Source of the DNA: Dehalobacter sp. DCM
Lineage (GTDB): Bacteria; Bacillota; Desulfitobacteriia; Desulfitobacteriales; Syntrophobotulaceae
Reading direction: 5' to 3'
DNA: 64,000 nucleotides
Assembly: GCF_024972775.1 (NCBI RefSeq)
Contig: NZ_CP092282.1
Location: 537,501-601,500, forward strand
Of the stretch, positions 61,073-64,000 are shown in pieces (within the stretch, counting starts at the first letter, position 1; every line of letters begins with the position of its first letter). A program made the position numbers and the translations under genes. Under the pieces are notes generated by a model. It had not been told where the DNA came from. It saw nothing but the letters and a program-made list of their open reading frames with translations, and searched no databases.

Positions 61073-63484
61073 ATGCGTGTAAGTATGGAATGGTTAAAAA
61101 ACTATCTTGATATTGACCTGAGTGCGGAAGAACTGGCGGAAACCCTGACCAGGGGCGGCATCGAGGTTGGAGGGGTAGAGAAACTCAATAAAGGGTTTAA
61201 AGATATAGTGATCGGTGAAATCTGCGCGATCGAACCGCATCCAGACGCGCAAAAGCTGCAAATTTGCCAGCTCAATATGGGGAGCACCACCTTAACGATT
61301 GTGACAGGTGCTTCCAATATCTTGGTCGGGGATAAAGTTCCTGTAGCTGTTCCGGGAGCAGTACTACCCGGTGGTAAAACGATTCAGACGAGTGATTTGC
61401 GCGGGGTACAGTCATCTGGCATGCTGTGTTCGGATAAGGAACTGGAGATTGAAGCGGTTGGCGATGAGCGCAGTAAAGGCGGTATTCTGATCCTGCCGCC
61501 GGATGCCCCGGTGGGCCAATCATTGGAACACTATCTTGCCCTGGATGACACTGTCCTGGAGCTGGAGTTATACCCTAACCGGCCGGATTGTCTGGCTATG
61601 GTCAACGTTGCGCGTGAGGCCGGGACACTTTTGGGCAAGAAGCCTAATCTGCCGGAATGGGCGCATGAAGAAATACCGATTTGGCCGGAGGATACCCGAC
61701 AGAAGGTTGAAATAGAGAGTTCGGAACTCTCATGGCGCTATTCAGCACTTCTAGTCGATGATGTGACGATAAAGCCGTCGCCTTTGTGGATGCAGAACAG
61801 ATTGAGGGCTGCCGGAGTAAGACCGATTAATAATATTGTCGACATTACGAACTATTGTATGTTAGAAATGGGTCAGCCGCTGCATGCTTTTGATCGCGAC
61901 AAAATTCAAGGTACTGTTCGCGTCCGCAATGCGAAGCAAGGTGAAACCATTGTCAGCCTTGATGGCACGGAAAGAAAACTGGACAGCGATATGCTTGTCA
62001 TTGCCGATGATAATGGCCCTTTAGCAATAGCCGGGGTCATGGGCGGTCTGGATAGCGAGGTAACAGATAAAACTACCCGGATTCTTTTTGAGTCTGCCCA
62101 TTTTCTTGGTTCCAGTATCCGTCGAACCAGCCGAAAACTTGGGCTGCGTTCAGAATCATCAAGTCGTTTTGAAAAAGGCGTTAACCCCTACTGGGCTGTG
62201 CCGACGCTGGGCAGAGTTGCTGAATTGCTGATGGAACTCGAAGCCGGTATACCAATGTCTTTTACCGAACAAGTAGGCCCACTGCCGCCGAAAGCCAATA
62301 TATCGGTGTCTTTAGCAAGGGTTAACCAGGTTTTAGGTGTCGCTTATACGGAACAGGAAGTGGAGAATGTCCTCGAAGCCTTGAACTTTACCTATGAGAA
62401 ACTTAACAACAGTGTATTCCGTATAGAAATTCCATCTTACAGACAAGACTTAAAGATTGAAGAAGATATTATTGAAGAAGTTGCTCGTATTATCGGGTAT
62501 GATCGAATACCCACCACCTTGCCACAGGGAAGTCAGACTCAAGGCCGCAGAAGCCCAGAGCAGGATTTTCGTAAAAAATTACGTAATGTACTGATCAGGG
62601 CGGGGATGAATGAAGTCGTATCCTACTCCTTTACGAAAAAAGAATCCGATGATATGTGGGGGAGTGAGGGTCGTAATATCCCTATAATGAATCCCTTAAG
62701 GGAAGAACTGGGCGTAATGCGGACATCCCTTCTCCCTGGGATACTTGAGATTGCATCAAGAAATAAAGCCAGACGCAACATCGATCTTCTGCTTTTTGAA
62801 ATAGGAAATGTCTATATTCCGAAGGAATTACCTTTAAATGGACTTCCAAATGAGATCACTCGCATCTCCGGTTTGGCTCAGGGGGGAACGGGTCGTCATT
62901 GGCTGGGTAAACCGGTCAAATATGACTTCTTTTTTGTTAAAGGAATATTGGCTCAAATTGCAGAAGAATTTGGTATTGACCTCGATTATCGCCGCTTAAG
63001 CGGGGGCAAGTATTCCGACCTGCTTCACCCAGGGCGATCAGCTGAGATCTATATCAGCAATGCCTACGTGGGATTTATTGGAGAAATTTATCCTCAACTT
63101 GATGAGAAATGGGACCTTCAACGCCCGGTCCTTTTTGAGCTGGATTTCAACACCGTATATCGGAATGCCACACACACAATCATTGCGAAGACGTTTCCAC
63201 GTTTTCCCGCCATTCAGCGTGATTTGGCTGTTGTGGTACCGGAAGAGGTTCCTGCTGAAAATATCAAGCAGAGAGTCATGCAGCTTGGTGGCGACACGCT
63301 TAAAGAAGTGGAAATCTTTGACGTTTATCAAGGCAGTCCTGTACCTGCGGGCCATAAAAGTCTGGCCTTGACCATGCGCTATCAGTCACCGGAACGAACA
63401 CTGACTGATGAGGAAGTGAATACCTACAATTCCGAGATCCTAGCCGGCATACAGCAGGAATTTGGGGCGCAATGGCGAAAATAG
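61073..63484 (+). CDS. pheT: Phenylalanyl-tRNA synthetase beta subunit
   Basis: The 803-residue subunit has the full bacterial domain set: the N-terminal and EMAP/OB-like tRNA-binding domain (about 40-150), the B3/B4 editing region with RPINNIVDITNYCMLEMGQPLHAFD, the B5 region (about 400-475), a catalytic-like core and the C-terminal ferredoxin-fold anticodon-binding domain (PRFPAIQRDLAVVVPEEV to the end). GTGGAGG precedes the ATG. It forms an alpha2-beta2 enzyme with PheS. Confidence 0.97.
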   Translation: MRVSMEWLKNYLDIDLSAEELAETLTRGGIEVGGVEKLNKGFKDIVIGEICAIEPHPDAQKLQICQLNMGSTTLTIVTGASNILVGDKVPVAVPGAVLPGGKTIQTSDLRGVQSSGMLCSDKELEIEAVGDERSKGGILILPPDAPVGQSLEHYLALDDTVLELELYPNRPDCLAMVNVAREAGTLLGKKPNLPEWAHEEIPIWPEDTRQKVEIESSELSWRYSALLVDDVTIKPSPLWMQNRLRAAGVRPINNIVDITNYCMLEMGQPLHAFDRDKIQGTVRVRNAKQGETIVSLDGTERKLDSDMLVIADDNGPLAIAGVMGGLDSEVTDKTTRILFESAHFLGSSIRRTSRKLGLRSESSSRFEKGVNPYWAVPTLGRVAELLMELEAGIPMSFTEQVGPLPPKANISVSLARVNQVLGVAYTEQEVENVLEALNFTYEKLNNSVFRIEIPSYRQDLKIEEDIIEEVARIIGYDRIPTTLPQGSQTQGRRSPEQDFRKKLRNVLIRAGMNEVVSYSFTKKESDDMWGSEGRNIPIMNPLREELGVMRTSLLPGILEIASRNKARRNIDLLLFEIGNVYIPKELPLNGLPNEITRISGLAQGGTGRHWLGKPVKYDFFFVKGILAQIAEEFGIDLDYRRLSGGKYSDLLHPGRSAEIYISNAYVGFIGEIYPQLDEKWDLQRPVLFELDFNTVYRNATHTIIAKTFPRFPAIQRDLAVVVPEEVPAENIKQRVMQLGGDTLKEVEIFDVYQGSPVPAGHKSLALTMRYQSPERTLTDEEVNTYNSEILAGIQQEFGAQWRK

Positions 63485-63528
63485 AGCAATAAAAATACCC
63501 ATTGGTTGACAGGAAACGGGGGATGGGC

Positions 63529-63786
63529 GTGAATCCTGAAGAAAACAAAGTCGCAGTCAATATTCTCGGCGAAATTCATGTCATACGCGGCAATGGATCT
63601 GAGGAATACATCAAGGGATTAGCGCGTGATGTTGATAAAAGAATGAATGAAATCTCCCTTAAGTTCCCTCGGCTGGCGGCGCATCAGATTGGTATACTGA
63701 CAGCGTTGAATTTAGCAGATGAATTAGCCAGACTAAAGGAAGAACATAAAAACCTTCTGGATATGCTCGGAGACAATGGTGTATAG
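63529..63786 (+). CDS. zapA: Cell division protein ZapA
   Basis: ZapA binds FtsZ and stabilises the division ring. The 85-residue product starts at GTG 63529, which has GGGGG six bases upstream, giving the usual length. The globular head (KVAVNILGEIHVIRGNGSEEYIKGLARDVDKRM) is followed by the C-terminal coiled coil (IGILTALNLADELARLKEEHKNLLDML). An in-frame TTG at 63502 would add nine residues without a ribosome site. The pheT-zapA order is typical for Firmicutes. Confidence 0.93.
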   Translation: MNPEENKVAVNILGEIHVIRGNGSEEYIKGLARDVDKRMNEISLKFPRLAAHQIGILTALNLADELARLKEEHKNLLDMLGDNGV

Positions 63787-63971
63787 TTCATTAATTCAAA
63801 TTACATGGCGTTAGTCATTGCGTGTAATCTGGAATTGGAAGTAAGGTGGCCGAGTTGGGAAAAAACAGGCCATCTTACTATATTATTGCCTGCAACAATA
63901 ATATGTGCGAAGCTTTGTCTAAATCGTGATTATAGTGTAGAATTAAGAACAATAATTGGAGGTGTTTTAAC

Positions 63972-64000
63972 GTGAAAGGAATTATAACGGTCATTGGTAA
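63972..64000 (+). CDS. Partial gene, probably ACT-domain protein (UPF0237 type)
   Basis: A GTG start with GGAGGTG upstream opens a frame reading MKGIITVIG at the window edge. This opening matches small ACT-domain proteins of the UPF0237 family, which begin MKAVITVIGKD. Only nine codons are present, so the assignment is tentative. Confidence 0.45.

Overview
The window is a piece of a low-to-mid GC, Gram-positive, endospore-forming anaerobe, most likely a clostridial Peptococcaceae/Desulfitobacteriaceae relative (Dehalobacter, Desulfitobacterium, Desulfosporosinus type). The reasons are three T-box leaders, an L20-type leader on infC-rpmI-rplT, a ytxC-thrS pair, yqzL-pheST-zapA, a serC-serA-DUF1015 operon, cytoplasmic molybdopterin and Fe-S enzymes, and many insertion sequences. 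The genus is an inference from gene order; no search was run.

Layout. 1-2400: 3' part of a 23S rRNA gene, a 5S gene and three further tandem copies of the 5S 3' half, each with its own terminator-like hairpin. 2.4-10.2 kb: an L,D-transpeptidase, a small possible coat protein, a serine T-box with two antiterminator/terminator modules, serC-serA-DUF1015-M20 peptidase, a small membrane protein and a membrane glycosyltransferase. 10.3-11.1 kb: seven tRNA genes (Val, Asp, Phe, Gly, Cys, Leu, Val). 11.05-24.8 kb: an AT-rich integrative element inserted in the 3' end of the last tRNA-Val. It carries a tyrosine integrase, an excisionase-like protein, a probable replication initiator, an HNH-like protein, a serine recombinase and an inactivated ABC-three-component (ABC-3C) defence locus. 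The ABC-3C ATPase is cut by an IS21-type element with a clean 6-bp target duplication, and precise removal restores one 564-codon reading frame. Its middle component has a frameshift. Identical IS1182-type copies sit immediately behind both att sites.

24.8-29.2 kb: insertion-sequence pile-up (second IS1182, a truncated IS1182 end, an IS1634-type element, fragments). 29.1-34.9 kb: accessory cluster of a CruF-like membrane protein, TetR and ArsR regulators, a phytoene-desaturase-like FAD protein, an SRPBCC-like membrane protein, a polyferredoxin-like Fe-S protein and hypA with a possible hypB stub. Two matching palindromes suggest a small ArsR regulon. 34.9-36.1 kb: scrap of four mobile elements including a group II intron 5' fragment. 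36.1-42.4 kb: an old-yellow-enzyme/dienoyl-CoA-reductase-like flavoprotein, a PucR-type regulator and a cytoplasmic molybdopterin oxidoreductase, probably one catabolic unit. 42.7-44.7 kb: an OLD/DUF3696-like ATPase with an unrecognised partner.

44.9-64 kb: mostly core genes: HAD phosphatase, arginine decarboxylase-spermidine synthase, COQ7-like ferritin-fold protein, cyclase-family hydrolase, ArsR regulator, YkvI-like transporter, ytxC, T-box(Thr)-thrS, yhaM, a BMP lipoprotein, L20 leader-infC-rpmI-rplT, TrmH methylase, yqzL, T-box(Phe)-pheS-pheT, zapA and the first bases of a probable ACT-domain gene. infC begins at a non-AUG codon and yqzL is a 42-residue gene whose 3' end overlaps the pheST T-box.
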